Assembly (NCBI GenBank): GCA_963995505.1
Contig: OZ023190.1
Location: forward strand, 62,001 to 126,000
Origin: Hypericum androsaemum
Taxonomy: Eukaryota; Streptophyta; Magnoliopsida; Malpighiales; Hypericaceae
DNA: 64,000 nucleotides
Reading direction: 5' to 3'
Part shown: piece after piece, positions 12,091 to 22,766 of the stretch
How the letters are laid out: each line of letters starts with the position of its first letter
Numbering within the stretch: position 1 is the stretch's first letter
Translations under genes and position numbers: made by a program
Notes under the pieces: generated by a model
Database searches by the model: none
Seen by the model: only the letters and a program-made list of their open reading frames with translations
Told to the model about the DNA's origin: nothing

Positions 12091-12536
12091 TTATCTATTC
12101 TAGCAGAAGACATATTTCTTATATTGGACCCCCAGGCCCAAATTGTCTCTGGGCCTCTCCTTTTCTTTTCTTTTATTTCATTGGCCTCTTCCTTTCGTTA
12201 AATCTATGGATTGTATTGCATCAACCAAATCAAACGTGTTAACGCTATAATTTTAAATTTGGACCAGATAAAAACAGCTCGAATTCTGCTAATCAAAAAT
12301 CGGGGAGAAATGTTTTTTATTCATTTAATTAAAACCATAAAGTAGTTGGATATAAAAGTGCATTAGATTGAACTGGGGGATACTAAATAAACTTGGAGCG
12401 TAATTAAAGGAAAGGCGAGCTGTGAAAGCTTTTAAATGAAGAGTAGTAGTGGGTTGACTTTGGGCCTATACACGCACATAATAATCACAAGTAAAGCATT
12501 GTATTGTGATCTCTCTCTCTCTCTCTTCCACTGGCA
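12091..12536. other. Intergenic sequence upstream of a small ORF
   Basis: AT-rich, with no coding signal. A CT run at about 12510-12528 lies just before the small plus-strand gene, as is common in plant 5' leaders. Confidence 0.4.
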
Positions 12537-12860
12537 ATGATGATGAGGCCGTCTTCGCATCTGATGATGATGGAGAAGAGGCAGGTGTTCCTGAGGAGCT
12601 ACCAGTTCAGCAGGAAGAAGAGCCTGTCCCAGAAGATTAAGTCCCATTTGAAGAGGGCAATGGTTTGGCTCAGAAGACGACGACGAGTGAGGAGGATAAG
12701 GAGAATGAGGAGAAGGATGAGATTAGTTTGGAGAAGAAGCCTCCGCGTTGCTGCAACATTGCTGCGTGATTTCCCTACTAGTACTTGTAGTAGTAGGTAT
12801 TATTATTATGTAGACATCAACCAGCACATTTGGATTGATGATGATGATCTCGTTAGTTAA
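12537..12860 (+). CDS. Small very basic plant protein, function unknown
   Basis: This 107-residue single-exon ORF starts with a Met-rich stretch and contains the segment KRQVFLRSYQFSRKKSL, followed by an arginine-rich block (about residues 45-72) and an aromatic/acidic C terminus. I recall similar short plant proteins with an FLRSYQFSRK-like segment but know no function for them. The ORF lies just after a CT-rich leader, and AT-rich sequence follows it. The arginine block is partly low-complexity AGG/GAC codons, so the ORF could have arisen from repeat sequence. The conserved-looking segment argues against that. Confidence 0.5.
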   Translation: MMMRPSSHLMMMEKRQVFLRSYQFSRKKSLSQKIKSHLKRAMVWLRRRRRVRRIRRMRRRMRLVWRRSLRVAATLLRDFPTSTCSSRYYYYVDINQHIWIDDDDLVS

Positions 12861-13159
12861 CTAATTTTCCTTCCACCAGCTGATCAAGTAACAACATCTG
12901 CCTTGATTCTTACTTAGATTACCCTAAACCCAAAATCAACAATTCATTGTATTTGTATACCCTCCTTATTATTTATAAACTTGTACCAGGGGAATTCATT
13001 TCTAATATGTACTAATACTCTTGTTATTTACTTTGGAATGGAACATTCTACTCTCTCTCTCTCTCTTCTCTTCATTTTATTTGTCTCTATGGATGGATGA
13101 TGTTCTGATTCCTAGTTTGCATAGGCAGTTGGATTAATTACCTAATGTCAAACTACAAA
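12861..13159. other. Intergenic sequence with a CT microsatellite
   Basis: AT-rich, with a short CT run near 13050-13066. No gene signal seen. Confidence 0.5.
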
Positions 13160-14107
13160 TTAGTCATAGCTGCTAAAGCAAGTATCCTCAGGCCAGCTTG
13201 ATCCTGTAGCTGCTCCTCCGGTGCAAGTGTGTAAGGCAAACTCTTTGAAATGGGCATCATTCAGGACTCGAGGAAGGCACCTGGTAATCCAGAATCATCT
13301 CAACAGAGTAGTACTCTGCAACTACAGACGTTTGATGGTAGATAGATGTAAGCAACAAACCGCAAATGCGAAAGAACCAATGTAGTCTGGCCTGAGCTTG
13401 ACGGGCAGTACATTCTATCAGGTGTGCATATGGGAAAGAACAAATGTCCAAAGGTTTTCATATGCAGAGAAAGTGGAAACATTTTATTACCTTTCTCAAA
13501 ACAAATGGCGTTATGATTCATAGCTGGGATTTGTTCGGACTCTCATTTGCAGACATTAACCGAGTAGTTGCCTTAGTTATTAACATACATACATACATAT
13601 ATTGATATAGCAGAGTGGAGTGGAGCGAATATCAGGATTGATTGAGCTCAGGATAATCCCGGATCAAGGATCCGGGCCCGATGAGACCTCTCAGTTAGTT
13701 ATCCGGGGTGGGATGGGATCTTCCGATTCTTGTTCTTGGAAAAGCTGTTGTCTGATGATCCAACCGTACATGAAAGAAACGCATGCTAGGATGGATAGTA
13801 TACACTCTGATCAGGTAGAAAAAAAAACAGACTCCCTCATCTGCATTAAAATTCTACCGCACACACGTCCTGTAATTTCTTGAAAGTTGAAAGGGTCTTC
13901 CTAGGATTAGTTGAGAAACACAAACCAGTTCAAGAGCCTGAAACCAGGAACAAGCCGCCGGTCTTCCGCAGCAGAATGAAAAGCTCTCTGGTCATGAATA
14001 TCAATGGTGCTCAAATCGGTCATTCCAAGCTGTCCGTCTCCGGCAACGGAGCCTAGGGGACGAAGTGAAGTTGATGCCTCGCTGCTATGGCGGCGGGTTC
14101 GTCTCAT
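13160..14107 (-). CDS. Candidate two-exon small gene, unknown function
   Basis: Exon 1 (13926-14107) begins MRRTRRHSSEASTSLRPLG and ends after the codons for FRLLNW at an AACTG|GTTTGT donor. A candidate exon 2 (13160-13280) begins after an ACCAG acceptor and encodes CLPRVLNDAHFKEFALHTC and more, to a TAA. The phases fit (two bases plus one), giving 100 residues. If the donor is not used, exon 1 alone is a 66-codon ORF ending FVFLN. I do not recognise the family. The amino-acid composition looks coding, but the intron of 645 bp and the join are inferred only from splice dinucleotides and phase, and another exon could lie between. Confidence 0.42.
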
Positions 14108-15358
14108 ATTGGAATTTGAGGAGTAAAAAAAAAGGAAAAGAAAAGAAGAAGAAGAGAGATTATGAAAGCGATAAGATGAATGCCTTATAAATGCATCTCG
14201 TCAAGGCTTGTAATATACGACATCTAGTCGGATTAGTAGTTTTGGTGGAACCACCCAAGTCCTTGGCATCATCTCCTCCTATTACATAGTAATAGATAGG
14301 AAGGACTTGAGACATCTTTTTAACTCAAATTGGATTCTTTGTTTTGGCAACTGTCTTGTCTTATCACCTCACAACAAGCAAAAATCATAATGCATTATAT
14401 CATATATGCTTTTTTGCGTTAATTGGTTGTACCGCCAATTAAATAAAAAAGATTGAAGGAATTAATTTCATATTTTAAACTTTTGAAGAAGATATCAAAT
14501 CAAACAAAAAGACGGAAATCATGTTGAAGGTAATGACGGAAATCATGTGAGTGTATAATTGTTGATTTAAACAATAACATCATAATGACGGAAATCAAAA
14601 TTAAGTATAAACGTTTGGGAGAAGGTAAAGACAGTAGAAGAGAGAGAAAACAACGTTTGGTTTGATGTTATACGCTAATTCTCATAAAACATGTTGAATT
14701 TGACAAACTTTTAGTGTATGTTTGTGAAATCTCGGTGTTTTGTGAAAAATACATAAGATTAAGATTAAACTTAAAAACTTTTCTTTGTGATCATAACTAA
14801 CATATAACTGTTAGCAAGCTAAATATGGAGATAAAAACGTAAAAAATCTTTATGTTAATAATAATAACAAATAATGAGAGAGAAACATAGGGGGAGGGTG
14901 AAAGTGGGACAGGATGCAGAGACAAGGGGCAGAGCGGAATAGTGAAAGTAAACGGGAAGGGGCGGAAAAGAAGAGAAGAGAAGAGACGAGACGCCAATAA
15001 TAATATCCATATCCATACCCATATCCATATCCATACCCATATCCATATCCATGTCCATGTCCACCCTTGTCGATGTCGTCGTCCTTCCCACTTGCCTGCC
15101 CTACCCTTCGTGTTACAATTATTGATTAAGTTACCCATCCATCCATCCATCCATCCATCCATACATAAACTTTTCTTTGTTTTTTTCTTTCTGGTAAAAA
15201 TTCCTTCCTCGCTGTGATTGATTGATTGATTGGTCATGTGTGTGTATGTATATAATCTCTCTCTGTCTTATAGCCCTTACTGAACTAATTGGGGTGGGGG
15301 ATTGATTGATTGATTTATTGATTGATGTCTAGGGATTGAGATTTCTTTCAATTGGAGG
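14108..15358. other. Intergenic sequence with several microsatellites
   Basis: AT-rich stretch. It holds a CCATAT/CCATAC hexamer array (about 15005-15062), an ATCC array (about 15133-15164), and TGAT/GATT arrays near 15216-15232 and 15300-15326. ORFs reading through these arrays are low-complexity and not believed. Confidence 0.7.
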
Positions 15359-15670
15359 ATGCCTACAAGCAAGGAGGAGGAGGAGGAGGAGAGGCAGAGG
15401 CAGAGACGCAGTCGGAGGAGGAGGGGGCTCTTCCACTTCCCCAAACGTAAGCGCGATCCCGACGAGGCCCAGTGTTGGCCGTCGTCGTCGTCGTCGTGTC
15501 TATGTTGGAAGCCTCCTCCTCCGGCATCATCATCATCATCATCACCACCTGAACGCTGCGACGATCCCGACGACCCAGCGGGCTTCACCTTGGTCATGTT
15601 GCGAGGCCTCATCGAGACCAACGATTTCTACTCCAAGGAATCTAATCCCCACGGACACCACCACATCTGA
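15359..15670 (+). CDS. Small plant protein with a C-terminal FTLVMLRGLIETNDFYSKE segment
   Basis: A 103-residue single-exon ORF. The N terminus is a Glu/Arg low-complexity run from a GGA microsatellite, the middle has serine runs from TCG and TCA repeats, and the C terminus has the segment GFTLVMLRGLIETNDFYSKE. That last segment does not look like repeat-derived sequence, and I recall it from short uncharacterised plant proteins. No function, signal peptide or membrane segment is visible. Overlapping ORFs in the other frames are shadows made by the trinucleotide repeats. Confidence 0.55.
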   Translation: MPTSKEEEEEERQRQRRSRRRRGLFHFPKRKRDPDEAQCWPSSSSSCLCWKPPPPASSSSSSPPERCDDPDDPAGFTLVMLRGLIETNDFYSKESNPHGHHHI

Positions 15671-15896
15671 AATTCTTGATTAGGATTAGGATTGGGATTG
15701 GGGGGCTGGGTTTACTTACATTAATTCTTTCTATTCTTTCGTCTATAGATTTGTGTGTCTGGGTTTACGTTTGGCCAAGTGTGGTGTGGTGTGTGGTTGC
15801 AATGCGATTCCCTTGGATGTATTTTTTTGTTCATCGATCCAATTTCATTATACTGGAAATTTTGATCAAGACAATAGATGGATGACATGGGTACAA

Positions 15897-15931
<35 letters not shown>

Positions 15932-17315
15932 CTGCAGTAGTTATGTGTGTCAGTCAGTCATTCGGTCCCTTTTCCGATCACATCGCATGCAGCATTGTTA
16001 CAAATAAATTTGACAATAGAATGAACATTGAGATAGATAGATAGATAGAAAGAAAGGGGAAATCATATCCCTCTATCCAATTTAGGCACATACATTGACA
16101 TTGCCTCCTGAATTGATAACAACTGCTGCGCTGCGTTGGCCCAACCCATTATTATAAGTTATATGGGTATGGTTCAGGCAGCAGCTCCCCAACCCAACCC
16201 AGGCAGGCCCTTGTTTTGCTTTCCTTTCCTTGTCTGTCTCCAATGTACCTTACTGGGAGGGAATACGCTTCCTGCCCTCTTGTCCCCTACTAGACACTAA
16301 ATCTTGAACAGCCCCCTCTCCCTTCTGGTTTACTCTGGTCCCCCTCTCTCTCCAACACAAGTTTTGACATCATCGTGCCAGGCACGGACTTTGTTGAAAA
16401 TCTCAAAAAGTGGTAGATTAGTTTATAAGTGTGTGAAATCGATGTAATGTGGATTAGTTTAGTTTATAACCAGTACTTATAAATCGAAGAGGAAGAAATG
16501 CCCATCCTTTCCTCACTCTTTTTTAATGGCACATAGTACATACTTGATACTACTACTAATTACTATAATGGGCGGAATGGAATTTGGATGGTGGGCCTAG
16601 GAATTGGAGGAGGAGCACGTGGTAGCCCATAATGTTCAAATGTCGTCTAGTTCTCACTAAACGGCAATCACCCTTATGGGCCTTTGCCACTGGATTAAGG
16701 GCTCTTTGTCAAGTAGACAGCCAGCCCTCCCTTTTTTTAGCTTGGCTTGGCTTGGCTTCTTGTTTGTTTGTTTGTTGTTAATCAGATCAGATCAGATCAG
16801 ATCAGATCTCTGTCTCCTTTTTATTTCCGGAAAGTCTCTTCTTCTCCTCTCCCCCTTGAGCACTTTCCTTTCCATTTTAGTTAAACACAACACTTAAACA
16901 GGACTGGGGCCGACATTTATTGATCACAGCACTACAGTATTAGATACAGTTGTAGCAACAACACCCCTGTCACTAGTTCACTTAAATAATAATAACAAAA
17001 ACAAAACACTAAAATAGGAATCCCACCCACCCACCCACTACCAGACCATTCCAGATATGAGATTATATTATAATACATAAAAGAGATGATGATGTTGGGT
17101 TGGGGGCAGTAACTATTATAATAATATTATTATTATAATAGAGACAGATGTTGGGGAGTGGGCAAAAGGCAAGGGGGGGTCGTCGTGGTGGTCCCCGGAC
17201 GCGCCGTGAACTGGAGAAGATGTACTACTCCTCCTCCTCCTCCTCTGTGATTTCGATTTCGATTTCGATTTCGATTTCGATTTATCCACCTCTGATCTCC
17301 CCCGCCCAAGGGAGG

Positions 17316-17350
<35 letters not shown>

Positions 17351-17403
17351 GCAGCAGCAGCCATGGCGGTGGTTTAACTCTCCAAACCCAACCAATAAGA
17401 AAG
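15671..17403. other. Microsatellite-rich region upstream of PHYA
   Basis: No gene is supported. Simple arrays include TA (about 15904-15931), GATA (about 16032-16050), GATCA (about 16780-16807), CCCA (about 17024-17038), CTC (about 17228-17246), GATTTC (about 17247-17283) and AAT (about 17318-17350). The PHYA promoter and transcription start must lie in the right part, but no TATA box can be chosen with confidence. Confidence 0.7.
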
Positions 17404-17562
17404 GTGAGCGAGTGAGGTGACTCTCTTTGTCCTATTATTTCCTTGACTTTGTGTCCTTTGTTGATATCATCAATATTATGTAGTAGTTAGTACTTAATAG
17501 TAGCTCTGTCCGTGCGCGTGTCTCTCACTGTTGTTGTTGTTGTTGTTGTCGTCCGTTGTTAG
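17404..17562 (+). other. Candidate 5' UTR intron of PHYA
   Basis: An AAG|GTGAGC donor at 17404 and a TTGTTAG acceptor at 17562, with a TTG-rich pyrimidine-poor to mixed tract before it, would leave a 13-base leader before the PHYA start at 17576. PHYA genes are known to carry an intron in the 5' UTR. No transcript evidence is available here. Confidence 0.45.
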
Positions 17563-17575
17563 TAGGAAAGGAACA

Positions 17576-20500
17576 ATGTCTTCATCAAGACCAAACCAGT
17601 CCTCCGGAAGCAGCAGCTCTGCCAGGTCAAGGCACAGTGCCAGGATCATCGCCCAGACCACCGTCGACGCCAAGCTCCACGCCCATTTCGAGGAGTCTGG
17701 CGCTTCCTTCGACTACTCCACCTCCGTCCTCCTCTCCGGTGGTGGAGACCCTGGGCCCCGCTCCTCCGACAGGGTCACCTCCACTTATCTGCATCACATC
17801 CAGAAGGGCAAGCTCATCCAGCCCTTCGGCTGCCTCCTCGCTCTAGATGATAAGACCCTCAGGGTCATTGCCTACAGCCAGAATGCTCCCGACATGCTGG
17901 CTACCGTTAGTCATGCTGTCCCCAGTGTCGGGGATCTCCCCGTGCTGGGGATCGGGACTGATGTCGGCACCATCTTCACCGCGCCCAGCGCCTCCGCCTT
18001 GCAGAAAGCCCTCGGTTTCGCTGATGTCACTCTCCTCAACCCTATCTTGGTCCACTGCAAGACCTCCGGGAAGCCCTTTTACGCCATTGTGCATCGGGTG
18101 ACCGGCAGCTTGATCATTGACTTTGAGCCTGTCAAGCCGTACGAGGTCCCCATGACTGCTGCTGGAGCCCTGCAGTCGTACAAGCTTGCCGCCAAGGCCA
18201 TAACCAGGTTGCAGTCTTTACCCAGTGGGAGCTTGGACAGGCTCTGCGATACAATGGCGCAGGAGGTCTTTGAGCTGACCGGATATGATCGGGTTATGAT
18301 CTATAAGTTTCACGATGATGACCATGGGGAAGTTATTTCGGAGGTTACAAAGCCAGGGTTGGAGCCTTACTTGGGCTTGCACTATCCAGCCACCGATGTC
18401 CCTCAGGCCTCACGCTTCTTGTTCATGAAGAATAAGGTCCGTATGATAGTTGACTGCCGTGCAAAGCATGTGAAGGTGCTGCAAGATGATAAACTTCCTC
18501 TGGATCTAACGCTGTGTGGTTCGACGCTGAGGGCGCCTCACACTTGCCATTTGCAGTATATGGAAAACATGAATTCCATTGCTTCACTGGTTATGGCCGT
18601 TGTAGTCAATGAGGGGGATGATGACGGCGACAACCCAGATTCTCCACCTCTGAAGAGAAAGAGACTTTGGGGTTTGGTAGTGTGCCACAATACAAACCCG
18701 AGATTCGTTCCGTTCCCTCTTAGGTATGCTTGTGAGTTTCTAGCCCAAGTATTTGCAATACATGTTAACAAAGAATTTGAGTTGGAGCACCAGATTCTGG
18801 AGAAGAACATCCTGCGTACCCAGACGCTTCTGTGTGATTTGTTGTTGCGTGATGTGCCCTTGGGTATAGTGAGCCAGAGTCCAAATATAATGGACCTTGT
18901 GAAGTGCGACGGAGCCGCACTTGTGTACAAGAACAACATCTGGAGGCTGGGTGTAACTCCAAGTGACATCCAGATTAAGGATCTAATTGCTTGGCTCTCT
19001 GAGTGTCACATGGACTCCACTGGTTTGAGTACCGATAGCTTGCATGACGCAGGGTACCCGGGAGCTTCGGCTCTTGGTGATTCGATGTGTGGGATGGCAG
19101 CAGTGAAAATAACTTCAAAGGACATGCTCTTTTGGTTTCGCTCCCAGACGGCTGCAGAAATTCGATGGGGTGGTGCAAAGCATGATCCGGGTGACAAGGA
19201 TGATGGTCGGAAGATGCATCCTAGATCCTCGTTCAAGGCATTCCTTGAAGTTGTCAAGACAAGGAGCTTGCCTTGGAAGGACTATGAGATGGATGCAATT
19301 CATTCACTGCAGCTCATACTGAGAAATGCATTTAAAGACAAAGAACCGGAGGATGTGGAGACTAAAATAATCCATTCAAGGCTCAGTGATCTTAGAATTG
19401 AAGGGATGCAGGAACTGGAAGCAGTGACCGGAGAGATGGTTCGCTTGATTGAAACAGCTACTGTTCCTATTTTGGCCGTTGATGCTGATGGATTGGTTAA
19501 TGGGTGGAACACAAAAATTGCGGAGTTGACTGGCCTCCCTGTTGAAAAAGCCATTGGGAAGCATTTGCTTGCTTTGGTGGAAGATTCTTCGCTTGAAACA
19601 GTCAAAAGCATGTTGTTCTTGGCGCTGCAGGGTATGTCTTTCGTGTTCTAACCCTGCTCTTTACCCAGCACCGGTCGCCTTTGTTTTGTTTCCCTCTCTT
19701 TTTTTCCCTTGCTCTTGCTAATACAAAGCTTGCGAGAAGTTGCTATTTTCGTTTTGTTTCCCTCATTTTTGTATTTGTTGAGACATGTTCACGCCGGTAA
19801 CTCGCTTCATTTATCTGATAGGCAAAGAGGCGCAAAATGTTCAGTTTGAGATCAAGACACATCACTCCAACCATGATGGTGCTCCAGTCAGCCTAGTTGT
19901 CAATGCTTGTGTAAGCAGAGACCTTCTTGAGAACGTTGCTGGGGTGTGTTTTGTGGCTCACGATATGACGGGCCAGAAGACGGTCATGGACAAGTTTACA
20001 CGAATTGAGGGAGATTACAAGGCTATCGTCCAGAATCGGAATCCACTGATTCCTCCAATTTTTGGAACAGATGAATTTGGTTGGTGCTCTGAGTGGAATC
20101 CTGCCATGACGAAGTTAACTGGCTGGAAACGGGAGGAAGTGATTGATAAAATGCTTTTGGGGGAGGTATTTGGTACCAACATGGCCTGCTGCCGTCTAAA
20201 GAATCAAGAAGCTTTTGTAAATCTTGGCATCATGCTAAATAATGCCATGACTGGCCAGGAACCCGAGAAAGTCTCATTTGGTTTCTTTGCTCGGAATGGA
20301 AAATACGTGGATTGCTTGCTGTGTGTGAATAAGAAGCTGGACAGTGAGGGTGCAGTTACTGGTGTCTTTTGCTTCCTGCAGCTTGCTAGTGCAGAGCTAC
20401 AGCAAGCGCTGCACATACAACGAGTATCGGAGCAAACCGCATTGAAACGACTGAAAGCACTAGCTTACATAAAAAGGCAGATTCGGAATCCTCTATCGGG

Positions 20501-21464
20501 GATCATATTTTCTCGGACAATGATGGAAGAGACTGAACTGGGAGCAGACCAGAAACAGCTTCTCCATACCAGTGCGCAGTGCCAGCGACAGCTTAGCAAG
20601 GTTCTCAATGACTCGGATCTGGACAGCATCATTCAAGGGTACGTCAATCGTGAGCCAAATATGAGATCTTTCATGTGATTCTTCCTTCATATATTTTCTT
20701 ATTGAATCTTGAACTTGAATGCTTTGTTTAAACTGTGCATTTATACAACTTATATTCCTGGTTTTAGAATTTCAATATGTTTTTTGACTTAGAAAATATA
20801 TCATAGTTTGTTTCTTGAATCTACAATTAATGTGGCATACGGTACTCAAATCTCTTGTTCTGTAATGCTCGCAGCTACTTGGAGCTAGAAATGGTAGAGT
20901 TTTCTCTGCGGGAAGTGTTGGTTGCCTCCTTAAGTCAAGTCATGATGAACTCAAACGGAAAGGGTATTCGGGTAGTCAATGATGCTGCAGAAGATATTAT
21001 GACAGAGACCTTTTATGGAGACAGCGATAGGCTTCAGCAGGTTTTAGCCGACTTCATGCTGATATCGATCAACTTCACACCTGACGGTGGCCAGCTTACT
21101 GTTTCAGCCAAGCTGACAAAAGACGAGTTGGGGAAATCTGTTCATCTTGTTCATCTCGAGCTCAGGTAACATCAAAATGTGGACATCCATCCATAGTCAT
21201 TTACTTTTGCTGCTAAAGTATTAATTAATGCAAACAGAAAAACTAATCACTGTTGTGGTCAGGATCTCGCACGGGGGCGGAGGGGTCCCGGAAGCACTGC
21301 TGAACGAGATGTTTGATAGTGATGGAGAAGTTTCGGAGGAGGGTATTAGTCTGCTGATAAGCAGGAGATTGGTGAAGCTGATGAACGGGGAAGTGCAGTA
21401 CTTGAGAGAAGCGGCCAAGTCAACCTTTATCATATCGGTTGAACTTGCTGCTTCGCAAGGCTAA
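17576..21464 (+). CDS. PHYA: Phytochrome A, red/far-red photoreceptor
   Basis: Four coding exons: 17576-19631, 19822-20638, 20875-21165, 21263-21464, giving 1121 residues, the usual PHYA length. The order is a Ser-rich N terminus, PAS-like domain, GAF domain with the bilin-binding Cys324 in [12 protein letters not shown] domain (ending about 580), two PAS domains and a histidine-kinase-related module without the usual phospho-accepting histidine context. N-terminal sequence such as [20 protein letters not shown] and [10 protein letters not shown] places it in the A clade rather than B or C. PHYA controls far-red responses and acts in the nucleus and cytosol after light conversion. I chose the ATG at 17576 over an in-frame ATG at 17531 because it gives the [10 protein letters not shown] start typical of PHYA; the upstream part is read from a TTG repeat. 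All introns keep phase, and no damage is seen. Confidence 0.97.
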
Positions 21465-22685
21465 CCCAAGTACAACCTGCCTTGTGCCATATGGAGAGGG
21501 CTGGCTGTCGGTTATTATACGTTTTGGTCATCTCGGAGACGGAATCGTAGATAATCTGATATTTTGCAAAGCCTCTTCTTAGCTTCTGAGTTTCGTGTTT
21601 GTAGGTTTTGTGTGTTGTTGTTGTTGTTGTATGTATTAGGAGGAGCGTGATCTTGGTTTTCCTTTTACTGAAGGAGCATAATGTTGTAGGGACCATCAAG
21701 TTTTCTAACCGCATTTCAAGTTTAAGGAAAATGACTTGGGGCGTGAGTAGTTGTGGTAGCCTCATCTGCTGTGATTGGCAAGTAGAGGTGATTCGTTGTT
21801 ATAGGGAAGGGAATCGGTGGCTGACCATCTCACCAATGTAGCACTAGGTTACCCAATGGGTTGGCATGTTCTGGATACGCCTCCTGCGGAGTGCAATTTG
21901 TTCTTAAAGCAGGATTGTGTTGGGGGTTGCTTGGCCCAGTTCTGTTCGCTTGGATGTTAATGTTTAGTTTTCGAATATAAGGAGTGCGGTAGCTAATCTC
22001 GAGACTGAGGTCAATAGGATTTCGTTTGATGTTGGATAGTTGGTTATGACTGATTTGGATAGTTGGTTATGACTGATTTTCTTCTACTTATTTGGGTCAT
22101 GATCTCACTATTTCCACACAAAGAAAGGAGTGGTAGCACCTACCATTTTCAACAACAAAAAACTCCAATAATCAAATTTACTCACAAGACCTATTGAATT
22201 TTTATCACCAAAAAAATATTGAATTTTGGATGATTAATGCTTAATGATGCACATACGCGTTTATTTATTCACAAGAAAAGAGAGAAGAAAATTCAGTTAA
22301 AAAATTCTTTTTCCCAATAAAGAAGATTCTGAGGTTGGATTCGGAAGCAAGCCTTGGATTGATTATCAAATTGGGCTGGGCTCTTTGAAGGTCCAGATTC
22401 TCTGAGAGCCCATAGTTACTTCTAGTACTAGAGACCCTACCCAGCAGGAGGCTAGGCCAGTTGCAGAACAGAATCCCCTCTCCTCCTGAGAGAGAGAGAG
22501 TTGTGGTCGGACCAGCTGTGGGCCCACCCCGTCCCTTTTTAATTGACGATTACTATAGGGTTTAGGGTTTCAACTTCCCTAATCTAATCTTCGAAACTTA
22601 GGGCAGGGAGGGGAGTTGCTCGCTCGCTCCGCCCTCCGCCTCCGCCTCCGCCTCCGCCTCCGCCTCCGCCTCGTCGTCGCCGTCG
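21465..22685. other. PHYA 3' region and intergenic sequence before the GluRS gene
   Basis: No gene seen. There is a TTG run at about 21612-21630 and a short tandem duplication of about 20 bp (GGTTATGACTGATTT) near 22038-22080. The right part is the GluRS promoter and leader. Confidence 0.6.
22636..22672 (+). repeat. CTCCGC hexanucleotide array in the GluRS 5' leader
   Basis: Six or so tandem CTCCGC units, followed by TCGTCGCC. The array lies upstream of a likely leader intron (donor at 22686, acceptor at 22762), five bases before the start codon at 22767. Confidence 0.85.
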
Positions 22686-22766
22686 GTATTTTTTTCCTTC
22701 CTTTTGTCTCGATTCTTGCGGTTTTGTTGGGAAGTTTTAAGTATCTATCTTTGTTGGTGTAGGAGC

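Noticed and set aside
14797..15237. Minus-strand ORF with MDMDMD/WIWIW repeats
   Set aside because: It is translation of the CCATAT microsatellite.
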